DNA of 64,000 nt. It comes from Williamsia muralis. GTDB lineage: Bacteria > Actinomycetota > Actinomycetes > Mycobacteriales > Mycobacteriaceae. The notes under the pieces were generated by a model, which saw only the letters and a program-made list of their open reading frames with translations, was not told the origin of the DNA and made no database searches. The translations under genes and the position numbers were made by a program. The stretch is taken from positions 248,001 to 312,000 of the forward strand of contig NZ_PEBD01000012.1 of assembly GCF_002735905.1 (NCBI RefSeq). Direction: 5' to 3'. This document shows positions 47,912 to 58,228 of the stretch, one piece after another; within the stretch, counting starts at the first letter, position 1, and every line of letters starts with the position of its first letter.

Positions 47912-47969
47912 TGGCCGAATCGGTCCTCGCGCCATCGCTTTTGTCGCCGGGTGACCCGAACATCGGTGC

Positions 47970-49268
47970 ATGACATCTGACAGCTACTCGACATCGGTTT
48001 CTGGCCCGGGAGCATTGATCACCGCCATCCCGGCCCTCCTCGGTTTCATCCCGGAGCGTTCCTTGGTCCTCATCACCCTCGACGGGGACGGTGGCGAGAT
48101 CGGCACCACCATGCGACACGATCTTGTGCTCGATGACAAGGGGCGTCCGACCTCGGAGATGCTCGCGCTCATCGAGCACCTCGCGCACGTATGCGAGTCG
48201 TACGAAGCACAGCTTGTGATGGGGGTCGTGATCGACGGCGCCCATCCGGCCGACAGCCCCCACTATCGGTGCCTGTTCGCGATCATCGATCGGCATCTGG
48301 CCGCGGTCGGCGGACTGTACGGCGGTTTCGTGACGCCCGCCATCACATCAGGTTCTCACTGGACAACGATGTGGGACAACAGGTCCGACGCACAACAGGG
48401 GAGCGGCCCGGCCACGGGTGTGGTGGGTGACCCGACGATCAGCCCGGTGGCCATCGCACGTGCCGTCAAGAACGGCAGGCGAGTACTGATGACCCGCGAC
48501 GAGATGGTGAACAGTTTGTCAGCCCTTCCGCACTGTGCGGATCCGGCCTGTGACGCCCACGCCGTGGCTGCCGACGATGACAGGGCGTACTGGCGGATCC
48601 ACGACGAACGCGCTGAGAGTGCGCTGTTCGGCACAGGGGAGGACGACGAGCTGGAGCCACAGGACTGTGGTCGAGTGGACGACACCGCGCACTGGGTGAA
48701 CCGGGTCCCGCAGTCGCTGGACCAGACGACAGTCGCTCCATCGACACTGCGACAGTGGGCCGAGTCGGCGGCGCCGCAGCGAATTGCCTTGCCGACCTTG
48801 GTCGATGGCCTGCGCCGGCTGCAGGAGAGCCTCGACCTCGAGAGGGCCCTGGACGTGCTCGAGGACGGTCGTGAGCTGACGTGTGCCGATCTCCGGTTCT
48901 TCGACAAGGCCCTTCGCGAGTTCTACGTGCGCGACTCACTGCTGGCGTTGGCGGTCACCGACCGATGGATGGACGCCGAACGCGCGTGGACGCAGGCTGC
49001 TCGCCGGCTCCGCGGTCGTGGACAGGCATCTGCGGCTACTTTGCTCGGGTTCATCTACTACGTACACGGCAACGGGGCGATGGCAGGCACCGCATTCGAC
49101 GTCGCGTTGCGTGCCTGCCCGGACTATTCGATGGCGGTGCTGTACAGCGATGCCCTCGTGCGGGGGATCCCACCCAACAGGATCAGCGAATGCGCCGAAT
49201 CAGGATTCATCGTCGCCCGGTCACTGGGCGTGACACTTCCGGACCCCGTGATGCGGCCGGCGGCCTGA
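47970..49268 (+). CDS. DUF4192 protein
   Basis: A 432-residue cytoplasmic protein starting MTSDSYSTSVSGPGALITAIP. The N-terminal LLGFIPERSLVLITL and the later ALLGFIYYVHGNGAMAGTAF / ALRACPDYSMA end match the actinobacterial DUF4192 family. No catalytic motif or membrane segment is visible. Four cysteines occur, two of them in HCADPACDAH, which could bind a metal. Function unknown. Upstream is a pair of DnaA-box-like repeats; downstream, convergent galE begins after 9 bases. Confidence 0.75.
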   Translation: MTSDSYSTSVSGPGALITAIPALLGFIPERSLVLITLDGDGGEIGTTMRHDLVLDDKGRPTSEMLALIEHLAHVCESYEAQLVMGVVIDGAHPADSPHYRCLFAIIDRHLAAVGGLYGGFVTPAITSGSHWTTMWDNRSDAQQGSGPATGVVGDPTISPVAIARAVKNGRRVLMTRDEMVNSLSALPHCADPACDAHAVAADDDRAYWRIHDERAESALFGTGEDDELEPQDCGRVDDTAHWVNRVPQSLDQTTVAPSTLRQWAESAAPQRIALPTLVDGLRRLQESLDLERALDVLEDGRELTCADLRFFDKALREFYVRDSLLALAVTDRWMDAERAWTQAARRLRGRGQASAATLLGFIYYVHGNGAMAGTAFDVALRACPDYSMAVLYSDALVRGIPPNRISECAESGFIVARSLGVTLPDPVMRPAA

Positions 49269-49277
49269 GAACGGACG

Positions 49278-50270
49278 TCATCGAGCGGCGGCGGCCGCCG
49301 AGTGCGCTCGATCGCCGAGGGTCCGCGTGAACTCCCAGGCGTCGCTGACGATGACCGGCAGGTCCGTCTTCTCGGGGTACCACCCGAGGTCGGCGATGGC
49401 CTTGTCGCTCGAGGCGATCAGGACAGCGGGGTCGCCGGCGCGACGCGGCGCATCGACGACGGGGATGTCGAGACCCGTCACCTCGGCACATGCCGAGATG
49501 ACTTGCCGCACAGAGAATCCCGTGCCACTGCCCAGGTTGTAGATCGCGTGACGTCCGGCGATTGCCGATTCGAGCGCCAGCACATGTGCCTGCGCCAGGT
49601 CGTACACGTGGATGTAGTCGCGAATCGCCGTGCCGTCATCGGTGTGATAGTCGGTACCGAAGACCTTGATGTGGTCGCGGTGTCCGAGGGCGACCTGAAG
49701 GATCAGCGGGATCAGATGCGTCTCGACCTGACGATTCTCGCCCGCGCCGGCATGAGCGCCCGCAACGTTGAAGTACCGCAAGCTCATCGCAGCCAGTCCG
49801 TGCGCCGCCGCGTAGGACGTGATGGCGTGGTCGATGGCCAGTTTGGTTGCGCCGTAAGGGTTCGTCGGTCGAGTCGGTGAGGACTCGAGAATCGGCACCG
49901 ACTCAGGTTCGCCGTAGGTGGCGGCGGTGGAGGAGAAAACCAGTCGCGGAGTTCCCGAAATCCGAACCGCCTCGAGGAGGGCCAATGACTCGACCACATT
50001 GCCGTACCAGTACTTTTCGGGTGACTCGACCGATTCGCCCACCAATGACTGCGCGGCAAAATGGAGTACGCCGTCAAATGAGTCGGAGCCGAGTACTCGC
50101 GGCGCGACCTCACTCACGTTGCCCTGGATGAACGCGGCGTGGTCGGGCAGGGCATCGACATTGCCGGTGGAGAGATTGTCGATGATGGTGACGTCGTGGC
50201 CGTGCTCGATCAGCACCCGAGCGCAGACGCTACCCACATAACCGGCTCCGCCGGTGACCAGAAGCTTCAT
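49278..50270 (-). CDS. galE: UDP-glucose 4-epimerase GalE
   Basis: Interconverts UDP-glucose and UDP-galactose, feeding arabinogalactan in Mycobacteriales walls. The 330 residues show the NAD motif GGAGYVG at 7-13, S114 in FSSTAATYG and the Y139-x3-K143 dyad in NPYGATK. It lies 10 bases after ideR on the same strand and may share its transcript. Confidence 0.94.
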   Translation of the reverse strand: MKLLVTGGAGYVGSVCARVLIEHGHDVTIIDNLSTGNVDALPDHAAFIQGNVSEVAPRVLGSDSFDGVLHFAAQSLVGESVESPEKYWYGNVVESLALLEAVRISGTPRLVFSSTAATYGEPESVPILESSPTRPTNPYGATKLAIDHAITSYAAAHGLAAMSLRYFNVAGAHAGAGENRQVETHLIPLILQVALGHRDHIKVFGTDYHTDDGTAIRDYIHVYDLAQAHVLALESAIAGRHAIYNLGSGTGFSVRQVISACAEVTGLDIPVVDAPRRAGDPAVLIASSDKAIADLGWYPEKTDLPVIVSDAWEFTRTLGDRAHSAAAAAR

Positions 50271-50280
50271 TGCGGTGCGT

Positions 50281-50973
50281 TCAGACCTTCTCGACCTGCA
50301 GCGAGTGGGCCATTTCCTCGGACAGTGTCAGACCTTCGTGTCCCGGGGTGATGATGACAATCGCGCCGGGCTTCACCGACACGGTCACCCGCGCGTTGGG
50401 CACCACACCGGCCTCACGGAGCTGGCTGATCAGTTCGATGTCCGACTGGGCGTGCTCGGACAACCGTCGAACGATCACGGCAACCGGTTCGCCCTGCGGG
50501 AGCTCGGAGATGCGCGTCATCGGTCCGGGAGGTGCCATGTCCTCGTAGCCCAGCAGGTCCAGGCCGGGGATCGGGTTCCCGTACGGCGAGGTGGTCGGGT
50601 GGTCGAGGACCTCCAGTAGACGTCGCTCGACGTTCTCGCTCATCACGTGTTCCCAGCGGCATGCCTCGGCGTGCACGTCTTCCCACGGCATGCCGATCAC
50701 GTCGACCAGCAGCCGCTCGGCGAGCCGGTGCTTACGCATCACCGACACGGCAAGGCTGCGGCCTTTGTCGGTCAGCTCGAGGTGGCGGTCACCCGCAACC
50801 ATCACCAACCCGTCGCGTTCCATCCGTGCGACGGTCTGTGACACGGTCGGGCCGCTCTGTTCCAGTCGCTCGGCGATACGGGCTCGCAGCGGAACGATGC
50901 CTTCTTCCTCGAGGTCGTAAATCGTCCGGAGATACATCTCGGTGGTGTCGATCAGTTCGTTCACGATCCCCAT
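50281..50973 (-). CDS. ideR: Iron-dependent repressor IdeR (DtxR family)
   Basis: Fe2+-activated repressor of siderophore genes. It has an N-terminal winged HTH ([24 protein letters not shown] split as [12 protein letters not shown] and [11 protein letters not shown]), metal-binding dimerisation domain with [12 protein letters not shown] and a C-terminal SH3-like domain ([13 protein letters not shown]). From ATG 50973 there are 230 residues. GTG 50964 would align the start with M. tuberculosis IdeR and give the conserved cysteine number 102; both starts have plausible ribosome sites. No perfect iron box is seen upstream. Close to sigB as in mycobacteria. Confidence 0.94.
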   Translation of the reverse strand: MGIVNELIDTTEMYLRTIYDLEEEGIVPLRARIAERLEQSGPTVSQTVARMERDGLVMVAGDRHLELTDKGRSLAVSVMRKHRLAERLLVDVIGMPWEDVHAEACRWEHVMSENVERRLLEVLDHPTTSPYGNPIPGLDLLGYEDMAPPGPMTRISELPQGEPVAVIVRRLSEHAQSDIELISQLREAGVVPNARVTVSVKPGAIVIITPGHEGLTLSEEMAHSLQVEKV

Positions 50974-51105
50974 CCCTTTCGTCCTCTAGTAAGGTTACCT
51001 GTACGAGTGGGTGGTAGCGGTAGCGCGGGGCGACGGGGCGCGATACGCCCGTGCCCTCGTCCGGGTGAACCAGGCCGACAGGGCCCCACTGCGCATCAGT
51101 CGAAC

Positions 51106-51111
51106 TAGGCT
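51106..51111 (+). promoter_or_regulatory. Candidate -10 hexamer for the acuC-like operon
   Basis: TAGGCT is 6 bases before ATG 51118, in the 144-base region divergent from ideR. Confidence 0.4.
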
Positions 51112-51117
51112 CGCAGC

Positions 51118-52398
51118 ATGAACAATGCTGTCGATCGACCCGGTGCGGAGCCGGCCGCGGTGATCTGGAGCGACGACTTCCTCGGATACCGATGGACGGC
51201 GGCGCATCCGATGAACCCGGTACGGCTGGCCCTGACGATGTCTCTGTCGCGGTCGCTCGGGGTGCTCGACGGTGTCGAGACCACGCCGCCGATGAACGTC
51301 GACGACCGGCTGCTGCAGACCGTCCACACCTCGGCTTACCTCGACGCGGTGCGCAGCGCTTCCGCGGTCGACGACTACGTCGGCGGCGCAACGCATTTGC
51401 TGGAGAGACTGTTCGGGCTGGGTAGCACTGACAACCCGATCTTCGAGGGAATGCACAGCGCCGCCAGCGTTCTCGTCGGCGGCACCATGGCGGCCGCCGC
51501 GGCAATCGCGTCCGGCTCGGTACGTCGAGCGGTGAACATCGGTGGGGGCATGCACCACGCGATGCCCGGTCACGCGGCGGGTTTCTGCATCTACAACGAC
51601 TGCGCTGTCGCCATCAGGTGGCTGCTCGAGCAGGGGTATGACCGCATCGCCTACATCGACATCGACGCGCACCACGGTGACGGTGTGCAAAAGGTCTTCG
51701 CCGCGGATCCCCGCGTTCTGACGGTGTCGTTGCACCAGCATCCGGCGACGCTCTGGCCGGGCAGTGGGTGGCCGGAGGAGGTGGGGGAGCAGGACGGCAG
51801 GGGCACCGCGGTCAACATCGCGTTGATGCCCGAGACCACGGACAAGCTGTGGCTGCGCGCGTTCCACGCCATCGTGCCCGGGATGCTCGAGAGCTTCCGC
51901 CCCCAGATCATCGTCAGCCAGTGCGGAGTGGACAGCCACCGGCGTGATCCGCTGACCGACCTGTCGCTGACGATCGACGGCCAGCGCGCCGCGGTCCTGG
52001 CCATGCGTGACCTCGCCGACACCTACGCCGAAGGGCGTTGGCTGGCGGTCGGCGGTGGCGGGTACGGCATCGTGGACGTGGTTCCGCGCAGCTGGACCCA
52101 CCTCATCGCTGCGGTCACCGGACACGACATCGACCCGGTGACAGCCATCGATGAAAGCTGGTGCCGCGCAGCGACAGAGGAGACCCAAGCGCTCGACGAA
52201 ACGCTGCGCGGCGATCCCGTGAACAGCATGACCGACGGGGGCGACATCGACTACCTGCCGTGGGACGGTGATGGTGGCGGGCCGCTGATGGCGGGTGTCA
52301 CCGATGCCGCCCAAACCCGAACAGACGCCACCATCATGGCCACCCGCCGAGCGGTGTATCCGCTGAGCGGACTCGATCCGGAGGACCCCCGTGACTGA
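51118..52398 (+). CDS. AcuC-type histone-deacetylase-family protein deacetylase
   Basis: Zinc-dependent lysine deacetylase, 426 residues. Catalytic motifs of class I/II HDACs are present: GGGMHHAMPGHAAGFC (charge-relay histidines), YIDIDAHHGDGVQ (zinc ligands D and H), then VSQCGVDSHRRDPL and the late GGGGYGI loop. AcuC of Bacillus deacetylates and reactivates acetyl-CoA synthetase. Its last eight bases overlap the start of a GNAT/acyl-CoA-ligase fusion, so eraser and probable writer of protein acetylation are translationally coupled. Confidence 0.9.
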   Translation: MNNAVDRPGAEPAAVIWSDDFLGYRWTAAHPMNPVRLALTMSLSRSLGVLDGVETTPPMNVDDRLLQTVHTSAYLDAVRSASAVDDYVGGATHLLERLFGLGSTDNPIFEGMHSAASVLVGGTMAAAAAIASGSVRRAVNIGGGMHHAMPGHAAGFCIYNDCAVAIRWLLEQGYDRIAYIDIDAHHGDGVQKVFAADPRVLTVSLHQHPATLWPGSGWPEEVGEQDGRGTAVNIALMPETTDKLWLRAFHAIVPGMLESFRPQIIVSQCGVDSHRRDPLTDLSLTIDGQRAAVLAMRDLADTYAEGRWLAVGGGGYGIVDVVPRSWTHLIAAVTGHDIDPVTAIDESWCRAATEETQALDETLRGDPVNSMTDGGDIDYLPWDGDGGGPLMAGVTDAAQTRTDATIMATRRAVYPLSGLDPEDPRD

Positions 52399-55072
52399 CA
52401 CCGTGCCACCCGATCAGCGGGGCCCCCACGACTACCCGCGTCACTGGATCGCCGATGTGCTCGCCAGCGACGGCGGCGTGGTCCATCTGCGCCCGATCGT
52501 TCCCGAGGACGCCGACCGTCTCGTCCGCTTCCACTCGCGGCTGTCCGAGCGCACGCGCTACCTGCGCTACTTCGGGCCGTTCCCGCAGATCCCGCCTCGC
52601 GAACTCGCGCGGATGACGACCGTGGACCACTACAGCCGTGTCGCGTTCGTCGGCATGCTCGGCGGCGAGATCATCGCCATCGGCATCTACGAGAGCCTGG
52701 CAGCCGACGGTAAACCCGGGACGGCCGAGGTTGCCTTCGTGGTCGCCGACGAGCACCAGGGGAGGGGACTGGGCCCGATCCTGCTCGAACACCTCGCCGG
52801 TGCCGCCGCAGAATGCGGATTCGAAAAGTTCGAAGCCGAGGTGCTGGCCGAGAACCCGAACATGGTGGCGGTGTTCCGGGACGCGGGATATCAGCTACGA
52901 CGTAGCTTCGACGGCAGCACCATCCACGTCGAATTCACCATCGACCCGACCGAAGCCCTGCTGTCGGTGCGCAACGCGCGCGAGCGCGGATCAGAAGCCC
53001 GAAGTGTGGCAAATCTGTTGCGGCCGACGTCGGTTGCGGTCATCGGCGCTTCCGTGGACAGACTGAAGGTCGGCAACGCGGTGCTGGCGAACGTGATCGC
53101 CGCGGGGTTCACCGGGCCCGTGTATCCGGTCAATTCCGAGCACCGGGCCGTGCGCGGCATCCGCGCCTATCCGACGGTGCGCGACATCCCGGATCCTGTG
53201 GACCTGGCCATCGTCGCGGTTCCGGCCGACGCGGTCGAGGACGTTCTCGACGACTGTCTGTCCAAGGGTGTCAAGACGATGCTCGTGCTGTCCTCCGGAT
53301 TCAGCGAGACCAGCGATTCCGGGCTCGAATCCGAGCGACGTCTGGTCGAGTCCGTCCGTGAGCACGGAATGCGGCTGGTGGGGCCCAACGCCCTCGGTGT
53401 GGCAAACACCGATCCGGCTGTCGGTCTCAATGCCACACTGGCGCCGTTGGTTCCCGGGCGAGGTGCGGTCGGCTTCTTCTGCCAGTCGGGCGCCCTCGGC
53501 ATCGCGATCCTGGACGCTGCCGCCCGACGCCAACTGGGTTTGTCGACGTTTGTGTCGGCAGGTAACCGTGCTGACGTGTCCGGTAATGACCTGCTGCAGT
53601 ACTGGGACAGCGATCCGGACACCGAGGTGGTGCTGCTGTATCTGGAGAGCTTCGGTAACCCCAGGAAGTTCACCCGCCTCGCCCGGCGGGTGGCAAGCGG
53701 CAAACCGGTTGTCGCGGTCAAGTCGGGCCGCGGTGCCGTGCCACCTGCGATGGCCGCTGCCGACCACTCGCTCGACGACGAGAGCACCCGGGCCATCCTC
53801 GCCCAGTCCGGCGTCATCCAGGTGGGCACAATATCGGCGCTGTTCGACTGCGCGACGGTCTTCGCCTACCAACCCCTTCCGCGTGGTCCCCGGGTCAGCA
53901 TCGTCGGCAACTCGACGGCGCTGGGAGTGCTGGCACAGGAAGCCGGTAGCCACTTCGGCCTCGAAGCGGTTCAGCGGGTCGATCTCGGGCCCGGTGCATC
54001 CCCGGAGGAGTTCGAGGCCGCCGTTCGAACGGCAGCCGCCGACGACGGGGTGGATGCGTTGATAGCCGTGTTCGTCCCGCCGGTGGCAGTGAGCGTGGAC
54101 CGGTACGCCCAGGCGTTGATGACCGGGATGGCCGACTCCGACAAACCGGTGGTGACCACCTTCCTCGCGGTGGAGGGTATTCCGCAGAACCTCACCGTCC
54201 TCGGACCACACGGAACACCCGCACGCGGATCGATCCCGTCCTATCCAGGGCCCGAGCGGGCCGCCGAGGCACTCGGATATTCGTGGCGATACTCGCAGTG
54301 GCGGTCGCGGCCACCGTCCCAGGTCCGCCGGCCTGCCGATGTGGATCCCGACACCGCTCGCCGTCTCGTCCGGGAGGCCGTCGACGCACAGGGTGGGGAC
54401 GTCACCGAGCTCGACGACGCGGCAACCGCCGAGGTGCTCGCCTGCTACGGCATCCACATCGTCCCCTTCCGGGAGATCAACAGCGTCGAGGAAAGCGTCG
54501 CGGCTGCGGACGAACTCGGGTATCCCGTTGCCGTCAAAGCGTTCTCGGAAGAATGGCGAGGCCGAGCCGATCGCGAGGGTGTGCGCCTGGATCTACCCGA
54601 CCAGCATGCGGTACGGCTCGCGGTGGTGGAGCTGGGTGAGGTGACCGGCGAATCCCGTCTGCACGTCCAGCAGATGGCACCCAAGGGGATCAGCACGGTC
54701 ATCAGGGTGCGCGACGACCCGTCGTTCGGGTCGCTCATGTCGTTCGGACTGGCCGGCGTGACAAGTGATCTGCTGGGAGACAGGGCGTATCGGGCCTTGC
54801 CGCTCACCGAGAGCGACGCCGCCGACCTGATCGAGGCGCCGCGGTCGGCGCCACTGTTGTCAGGCTACGGCGGTTCAGAGCCGGTGAACAAGGATGCGCT
54901 CATCGACCTGGTCACCCGTATCTCGGCCCTGGTCGACGACATCCCCGAGGCACGCGAGGTGGTGTGCGACCCGATCCATGCCACGCCGGGTGGGGTGGCC
55001 GTGCTCGCGGCACGCATGCACGTGGGGCCCGTTCCCACCAAACACGATTCAGGTCCCCGCCGTCTGGGGTGA
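52391..55072 (+). CDS. GNAT acetyltransferase fused to NDP-forming acyl-CoA synthetase-like domains (Pat-like)
   Basis: An 893-residue protein (GTG start) probably acetylating lysines of metabolic enzymes. Order: GNAT domain at about 20-185 (VAFVVADEHQGRGLGPILLEH, i.e. the acetyl-CoA loop QGRGLG), CoA-binding Rossmann domain from ~205 (SVAVIGASVD), succinyl-CoA-ligase-like domains to ~500 (GNRADVSGNDLLQYW) and an ATP-grasp domain at about 660-880. E. coli PatZ has the GNAT at the other end. Around the ligase histidine the text is AADHSLDDES rather than the usual SHTGSLAG, so ligase activity may be lost and the domain may be a CoA/acetyl-CoA sensor (inference). Confidence 0.88.
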   Translation: MTDTVPPDQRGPHDYPRHWIADVLASDGGVVHLRPIVPEDADRLVRFHSRLSERTRYLRYFGPFPQIPPRELARMTTVDHYSRVAFVGMLGGEIIAIGIYESLAADGKPGTAEVAFVVADEHQGRGLGPILLEHLAGAAAECGFEKFEAEVLAENPNMVAVFRDAGYQLRRSFDGSTIHVEFTIDPTEALLSVRNARERGSEARSVANLLRPTSVAVIGASVDRLKVGNAVLANVIAAGFTGPVYPVNSEHRAVRGIRAYPTVRDIPDPVDLAIVAVPADAVEDVLDDCLSKGVKTMLVLSSGFSETSDSGLESERRLVESVREHGMRLVGPNALGVANTDPAVGLNATLAPLVPGRGAVGFFCQSGALGIAILDAAARRQLGLSTFVSAGNRADVSGNDLLQYWDSDPDTEVVLLYLESFGNPRKFTRLARRVASGKPVVAVKSGRGAVPPAMAAADHSLDDESTRAILAQSGVIQVGTISALFDCATVFAYQPLPRGPRVSIVGNSTALGVLAQEAGSHFGLEAVQRVDLGPGASPEEFEAAVRTAAADDGVDALIAVFVPPVAVSVDRYAQALMTGMADSDKPVVTTFLAVEGIPQNLTVLGPHGTPARGSIPSYPGPERAAEALGYSWRYSQWRSRPPSQVRRPADVDPDTARRLVREAVDAQGGDVTELDDAATAEVLACYGIHIVPFREINSVEESVAAADELGYPVAVKAFSEEWRGRADREGVRLDLPDQHAVRLAVVELGEVTGESRLHVQQMAPKGISTVIRVRDDPSFGSLMSFGLAGVTSDLLGDRAYRALPLTESDAADLIEAPRSAPLLSGYGGSEPVNKDALIDLVTRISALVDDIPEAREVVCDPIHATPGGVAVLAARMHVGPVPTKHDSGPRRLG

Positions 55073-55091
55073 TACGCGATCCATGACGAGA

Positions 55092-55123
55092 AAAGCCGCC
55101 ACCGATGAATCGGTGGCGGCTTT
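55092..55123. terminator. Bidirectional intrinsic terminator
   Basis: AAAGCCGCCACCGAT-GA-ATCGGTGGCGGCTTT, a perfect 15-bp stem with A- and T-ends, between the convergent acetyltransferase and sigB genes. Confidence 0.9.
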
Positions 55124-55150
55124 ACGCTCGAGTGAAGACGTACGGCGCGA

Positions 55151-56119
55151 TCAGCTCGCGTAGGCGCGGAGCCGCTCGGCGCGTTCGCCCTGGCGCAGCT
55201 TCGACATCACTTCGCGCTCGATCTGGCGAACACGTTCACGCGACAAGCCGAACATCCGCCCGATCTGATCGAGAGTGCGTGGCTGGCCATCGTCGAGTCC
55301 GAAGCGCAGGCGGATGACCTGCTGCTCACGCTCGTCGAGGGTGGAGAGCACCGTGCGCACGTCGGTGTGCAGAAGACCGGCGATCACGGCATTTTCCGCG
55401 GAGGTGGCCTCCGCATCCTCGATGAAGTCGCCCAGGGGAGCTTCTTCGTCGCTGCCGACCGGCATGTCCAGGCTCACCGGGTCGCGGCTGTGGTCGAGCA
55501 GATCGGCGATCTTCTCGGCCGGGATGCCCGACTCCGACGACAGCTCCTCGTCGGTGGCCTCACGGCCGAGCTGCTGATGGAGTTCGCGTTTGATGCGCGC
55601 CAGCTTGTTGACCTGCTCCACCAGGTGGACAGGGAGCCGGATCGTGCGGCTCTGGTCGGCCATACCGCGGGTGATGGCCTGACGGATCCACCAGGTGGCG
55701 TAGGTCGAGAACTTGAAGCCCTTGGCGTAGTCGAACTTCTCCATCGCTCGGATCAGACCCAGGTTGCCTTCCTGGATCAGGTCGAGGAGCGGCATGCCGC
55801 GGCCGGTGTAACGCTTGGCCAGCGAGACCACCAGGCGGAGGTTGGCTTCGAGCAGATGTGAGCGGGCCGACTCACCTTCACGGACCAGTTGGGCCAGATC
55901 GCGCTTCTTGACCGCGGACAGACGCCTGCGGGTGGCCAGGACATGCTTGGCGTAGAGGCCGACCTCGATCTGCTTCGCCAGTTCGACTTCCTGCTCGGCG
56001 TTCAGGAGGGCGGTGCGGCCGATACCGTTCAAATAGACGCGGACCAGGTCCGCGGCCGGGCTCTGTGCATCCAGGTCCTGTTCGGTCATTGCCGGACGGA
56101 TGGTGGTGGGGCTGGACAT
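55151..56119 (-). CDS. sigB: RNA polymerase sigma factor SigB
   Basis: Principal-like stress sigma factor, 322 residues from ATG 56119 after GAGGAGG. Region 1.2 [16 protein letters not shown], region 2 ([30 protein letters not shown]), region 3 and region 4.2 ([20 protein letters not shown]) are complete and region 1.1 is short, which distinguishes it from SigA. A TTG at 56158 is rejected because it lies in the promoter. Placed near ideR as in M. tuberculosis (Rv2710/Rv2711). Driven by an ECF-type promoter. Confidence 0.93.
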   Translation of the reverse strand: MSSPTTIRPAMTEQDLDAQSPAADLVRVYLNGIGRTALLNAEQEVELAKQIEVGLYAKHVLATRRRLSAVKKRDLAQLVREGESARSHLLEANLRLVVSLAKRYTGRGMPLLDLIQEGNLGLIRAMEKFDYAKGFKFSTYATWWIRQAITRGMADQSRTIRLPVHLVEQVNKLARIKRELHQQLGREATDEELSSESGIPAEKIADLLDHSRDPVSLDMPVGSDEEAPLGDFIEDAEATSAENAVIAGLLHTDVRTVLSTLDEREQQVIRLRFGLDDGQPRTLDQIGRMFGLSRERVRQIEREVMSKLRQGERAERLRAYAS

Positions 56120-56156
56120 GTCGGCCTCCTCGAGTGCGATTGTCTTCACAGAGTTC

Positions 56157-56183
56157 AACGGCTGAGCCTCACCAGATAGTTCC
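56157..56183 (-). promoter_or_regulatory. ECF (SigE/SigH-type) promoter of sigB
   Basis: On the minus strand GGAAC (56183-56179), 18 bases, CGTT (56160-56157). It lies 38 bases before the sigB ATG and matches the element at clgR (10284). In M. tuberculosis sigB transcription depends on SigE and SigH. Confidence 0.65.
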
Positions 56184-56280
56184 GCGACGTGTTCCCGCGC
56201 TGGATGCCCTGACCTGCGTCTTTTGCGAAGGCGGTCTGAGAAGTTACTGAGAGTGAACTGAGCTTTCCCGGCAGAGCCCG

Positions 56281-57783
56281 CTACATCCCCGCAGGGACGA
56301 CGATTCCGTGACGCACCAGACCCTCGATCAACGCGTGCACATCACCCGGATCCAGGGGGTCGGACCCGGTGGCCATGGCGAGCAGCTCGGCCACCTCATC
56401 GAGGCACAATCCGTCGGGCCGAAGCCCAGCCAGCAGGGATCGGCCGAGTGCATCTATCTCGTGACTCCACCGGGGTCCGTCTCCGCGGTGGATGCGGGTG
56501 GCCACGTCCTCCCAGCCGTCGTCGCCGGTCAGCGTCGCGACCCGTTCGAGCGCGGCGCCCCCACGCACGCTGAAGCGTTCCTCACCCAGATCGTGCTGGC
56601 GTAACCACGCGACCCGACGCAGATACTCGGCCGCCTCGGGGCCGAGTGGGTCGTCGAACGCCTGACTCATCTCTTCGGCCAGCAGGTCGGTGGGCTCATC
56701 GGTGCGGCGCAGGAAGACGAAGCCGAAACCGATGCCCAGGACACCGGCATCGTCCAGATGGCTCAACCATCGGTCCGCCAACTCCGCAGCCGCAGGATCG
56801 CGCAGGTCATGCCCGGCGTCGCGCAGCCACGTGCCGACATAGAGCGCCGGATCGGCGACGTCGCGCTGGACCACCCACGCGTCCACACCGTGGTCTGGGA
56901 TCCACTGCGCGACCCTCTCGCGCCAGTCGTCGCCGCGGATGGTCCACGACGCCAACATCGAGGCAGTGCCGCCCTCGGCGAGGAAGTCCGGTGCTGTTCG
57001 GCACATCAATTCGCTGGCACCGTCGAGGTCGAGGCCGGAGTCGCGGTACGAATGCGTCACGGACGGGAGACCCACCACAAACGGCGGGTTCGCGACGACG
57101 TGGTCGAAACGCGATCCCCCGACCGGTCCGAACCAGGCACCACGCGCCACTGAGACCCGTTCGGGCGCGATGTCATTGATGGCCACGCCGGCGCGGGTCA
57201 TCGCCAGTGATCGCCCGGTGATGTCGGTGGCGGTGATGTGACGAGCGAAGTCGGCAGCATGGATCGCCTGCACACCACAGCCCGTCCCGATGTCGAGAAG
57301 TGTGCCGACCGGCTCGGTTGCCGTCGCTCTGAGCAGTGACAACGACGCCTGCCCGACTCCCAGGACATGATCTTCGGTGATGGCGATCCGCCGCATGCTG
57401 CCGTCGAGGTCGGAGAACAGCCAACGCGACCCCGTCCCGAAATCCACTGGCCGGACATCGATCGCGGCTCGCACACCGCGACCGTCGTTATCGAGCATCC
57501 CGACGCGCACCGCATCGTCGACCGACACGGGCTTCAGGGCAGCAGCCACGTCGCCCACCGGGCACGTGTCCCCCAACAACAGCAGCCGGATGAGGACGCC
57601 CAGCTCACCCCCGTCCGCGCATGCACGGCGGACCGGTACGGGTTCGCCGCGACCTAGCGCATCATGCGCGTCGGTTCCCAGTAGGTTCAGGATCCCGTCG
57701 GCGGTGTAGTCGGTGCGGAGGAACGCCGAGCGCAGACCGGCCGCAATGGACGCCAGGTCCTCGACGGATCGAGCGGTGCTCAC
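56281..57783 (-). CDS. Large class I SAM-dependent methyltransferase
   Basis: A 500-residue protein. A ~150-residue N-terminal domain (helical, then [13 protein letters not shown]) precedes the methyltransferase fold: motif [18 protein letters not shown] at about 162-178, and the NPPF motif ([11 protein letters not shown]) near 230, typical of enzymes that methylate amide or exocyclic nitrogen in glutamine, adenine or guanine. The C-terminal ~200 residues are a winged-helix-like and helical region ending IVVPAGM. Substrate unknown; HemK/RsmC-like rRNA or protein methylation is possible. Its GTG overlaps the stop of the DUF3099 gene (GTGA). Confidence 0.85.
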   Translation of the reverse strand: MSTARSVEDLASIAAGLRSAFLRTDYTADGILNLLGTDAHDALGRGEPVPVRRACADGGELGVLIRLLLLGDTCPVGDVAAALKPVSVDDAVRVGMLDNDGRGVRAAIDVRPVDFGTGSRWLFSDLDGSMRRIAITEDHVLGVGQASLSLLRATATEPVGTLLDIGTGCGVQAIHAADFARHITATDITGRSLAMTRAGVAINDIAPERVSVARGAWFGPVGGSRFDHVVANPPFVVGLPSVTHSYRDSGLDLDGASELMCRTAPDFLAEGGTASMLASWTIRGDDWRERVAQWIPDHGVDAWVVQRDVADPALYVGTWLRDAGHDLRDPAAAELADRWLSHLDDAGVLGIGFGFVFLRRTDEPTDLLAEEMSQAFDDPLGPEAAEYLRRVAWLRQHDLGEERFSVRGGAALERVATLTGDDGWEDVATRIHRGDGPRWSHEIDALGRSLLAGLRPDGLCLDEVAELLAMATGSDPLDPGDVHALIEGLVRHGIVVPAGM

Positions 57784-58139
57784 TCGCGTCGTCGGTCGAG
57801 CCCGTTGAAGGTGGCCCCGTCGGTGAGCTGCCGGTGATTGTCCGGGCCGTACTTGTACTGGGGTACCTCACCCTTGGCGCGAGGCGGTCGATCATTGGCG
57901 ATCAGGACCGCCACCCACGGGATGGGAATGGACAGCACGATGATCCCAAGTGCCAGCAGACCGTTCTGGGTGGCGCCATAGACGAGCCCCGCGATGACAA
58001 GCGCCGGAACGCGAAACGCCATCAGCGTCAAGTATTTGCGTACTCGAGTACGGTGCTGCTCCTCCAGGGACGTCTGCGCCTGGGTGATCAGATATGTCTC
58101 GGTCGCGTGCTCTTTCGGACCCACGGCTCCACTATCCAC
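57780..58139 (-). CDS. DUF3099 membrane protein (Rv2709-like)
   Basis: About 119 residues from GTG 58139 with two hydrophobic segments (about 37-55 and 59-79) in an otherwise charged protein; conserved start KEHATETYLITQAQTSLEEQ, in parts. DUF3099 family, found beside sigB and the DUF3039 gene in Mycobacteriales. Starts are uncertain: GTG 58202, 58139 and 58124 are in frame; a GATAGT hexamer six bases before 58124 may favour the shortest. Function unknown. Confidence 0.78.
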   Translation of the reverse strand: MDSGAVGPKEHATETYLITQAQTSLEEQHRTRVRKYLTLMAFRVPALVIAGLVYGATQNGLLALGIIVLSIPIPWVAVLIANDRPPRAKGEVPQYKYGPDNHRQLTDGATFNGLDRRRE

Positions 58140-58228
58140 CTTTCCTGGCCGGACAGCCACCGTGCGCGGTGTGACCCCTACGGCACGCCCGTTGGCCGAC
58201 ACCGCCGCAGCGATGCAGAATTGAGCCC

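Noticed and set aside
50974-51000. IdeR iron box upstream of ideR
   Set aside because: GTAAGGTTACC shares a few bases with the consensus but lacks the two full AGGTTAG-like halves.
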